6,547 nt of DNA from JBHWPB01 sp043424675 (lineage in GTDB: Bacteria > Bacillota > Bacilli > Lactobacillales > Carnobacteriaceae_A): the NCBI GenBank assembly GCA_043424675.1, contig JBHWPB010000147.1:1-6547 (forward strand). The letters are read 5' to 3'. The translations under genes were made by a program, and so were the position numbers. Under the pieces are notes generated by a model that made no database searches, was not told where the DNA came from, and saw only the letters and a program-made list of their open reading frames with translations. Positions within the stretch are counted from its first letter, which is position 1, and every line of letters begins with the position of its first letter. Below, piece after piece: positions 5,700 through 6,547 of this stretch.

Positions 5700-6547
5700 T
5701 CAGCTATAAAACCTTCCCTGCGTCGCACCGTTTCTCTGATAATTTTTATTTAAGATTCTTTGAATCTGATATAAAGAAACAAGCTCTCCAGTCCATTGAT
5801 GGAGGATAGAAGTCGTCATTTTCATTTCAGAAAATAATAATCGGAATTCTTCTGCGTGAAAGATGATAATTTCTTCTACTGTTGACTGATGACCACAAGT
5901 TTTACATAGGCAGGAGCGCTGCGTAAACTTCAAATTGTTTGACTCACAATGCATGCACCATAAAGTTTTCTTCAACGAGTCATAGGTATATTCCGGTGCT
6001 TTTCTTGAAAAAGCTGCTTCAGATTGATGTTCCGAAAGCAATTTATCAGCCAAATAATGATTTGATTGGGATAAAGGGAGACGTTGTCGATTTATTTTTT
6101 AAAAAGCGAGTGATTTGTGACGGATAGACGACTGTATCTTTAATAGGAGCATTGTAAATCATGAGGGGATTGATAAAGATAAGCTTAGAAGAAAAGGACG
6201 CTCGGACATTCGATTCTTTTAGAAAGTGAGACATTTTCGTACTTGTAAGAGATAACTTGGTTAATGGATTCGTTAATTCTTCTCCTGAATACGTCAAAAA
6301 CTTTCCCTTATCTAATTGAAAATCACCTTCAAAATTTTTAGCTTCCAGCAAATGATTTTCAGACCCCGTGATCAAAAAAGAATCGATTTGAAAGGTAGAT
6401 CCTTTGATTGTTAATAGTAAATCATTCAAAACAATTGCTTCCAGATTGAATGACGCTATCATAAGAGCGTCCAGCTTTAATTCTCCTTCGCATCCTTTTT
6501 GTATGTTCAGTAAATGAGCTTTTTCTTCTTTCGATAGAACCGTAGGG
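5700..6547 (-). pseudogene. NERD (nuclease-related) domain protein with C-terminal zinc ribbon, frameshifted and 5' truncated by the window edge
   Basis: Reading right to left, the frame is open from the window edge with no start in family context. KGCEGEL (about 6480-6497) matches the GxxGE motif of NERD domains. An in-frame ATG at 6462 falls after this motif and is not the start. STFQIDSF and LLEAKN follow (Asp codon 6382-6384, Glu 6343-6345, Lys 6337-6339), the D...ExK arrangement of PD-(D/E)xK nuclease folds. This frame stops at 6046-6048. The continuation lies one base over: SNHYLADKLLSEHQ, then CMHC and CKTC (codons about 5895-5957), a zinc ribbon, ending at 5700-5702. Both frames are open only between about 6098 and 6049, so the lesion lies there. 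The A6 run on the minus strand (6095-6100) is the best candidate, with one extra A. Removing it joins the parts smoothly. NERD proteins are predicted nucleases of unclear role. It could instead be a sequencing error. Confidence 0.8.

Noticed and set aside
5428..5700. Coding sequence for a 17-residue repeat protein across the array
   Set aside because: The minus-strand frame has a stop at the same codon of three units (TAA), and the plus-strand frames also close within a unit or two. At most it is a relic.

Overview
The window looks like a chromosomal stretch from a low-GC Gram-positive bacterium, most likely in the Lactobacillales and perhaps Carnobacteriaceae. Support comes from AT-rich intergenic DNA, strong AGGAGG-type ribosome binding sites, a substrate-binding-protein/permease fusion of the kind common in lactic acid bacteria, an NDK with the NAVHASDS active-site variant, and paired YsnF-type stress proteins. 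The genus call is an inference from protein style, not a database result.

Layout, left to right. (1) 117-521 (+): nucleoside diphosphate kinase (ndk), a single gene with an extended -10 promoter and a clear intrinsic terminator. (2) 678-983 (+): a stand-alone single-domain rhodanese with its own probable promoter and a terminator. (3) 1166-3343 (+): a two-gene operon for polar amino acid (probably glutamine) uptake. It encodes a substrate-binding domain fused to a permease, followed 3 bases later by the ATPase. It is driven by a near-consensus promoter, has two inverted repeats around the promoter and leader, and ends in a hairpin. (4) 3540-4346 and 4476-5291 (+): two tandem paralogous YsnF/AvaK-type (DUF2382) proteins with the same two-part architecture. 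They share an ATTTTTTGCA motif in their upstream regions, and the pair ends at a 16-bp-stem terminator. (5) 5387-5699: a gene-free region holding a degenerate tandem array with an exact 51-bp period, built around alternating TGAGTT and AACTCA boxes. (6) 5700-6547 (-): a NERD (nuclease-related) protein with a C-terminal zinc ribbon. It is convergent with the stress genes, cut by the right window edge, and broken by a frameshift near an A6 run.

Most of the window is ordinary housekeeping and stress content. The parts least explained by known genes are the 51-bp array and, beside it, the frameshifted NERD gene. The array is closed by stop codons in the frames examined, is not a CRISPR, and can be folded as two mutually exclusive sets of short hairpins. 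No multi-gene defence or mobile system is visible, and there are no tRNA, rRNA or insertion-sequence features.
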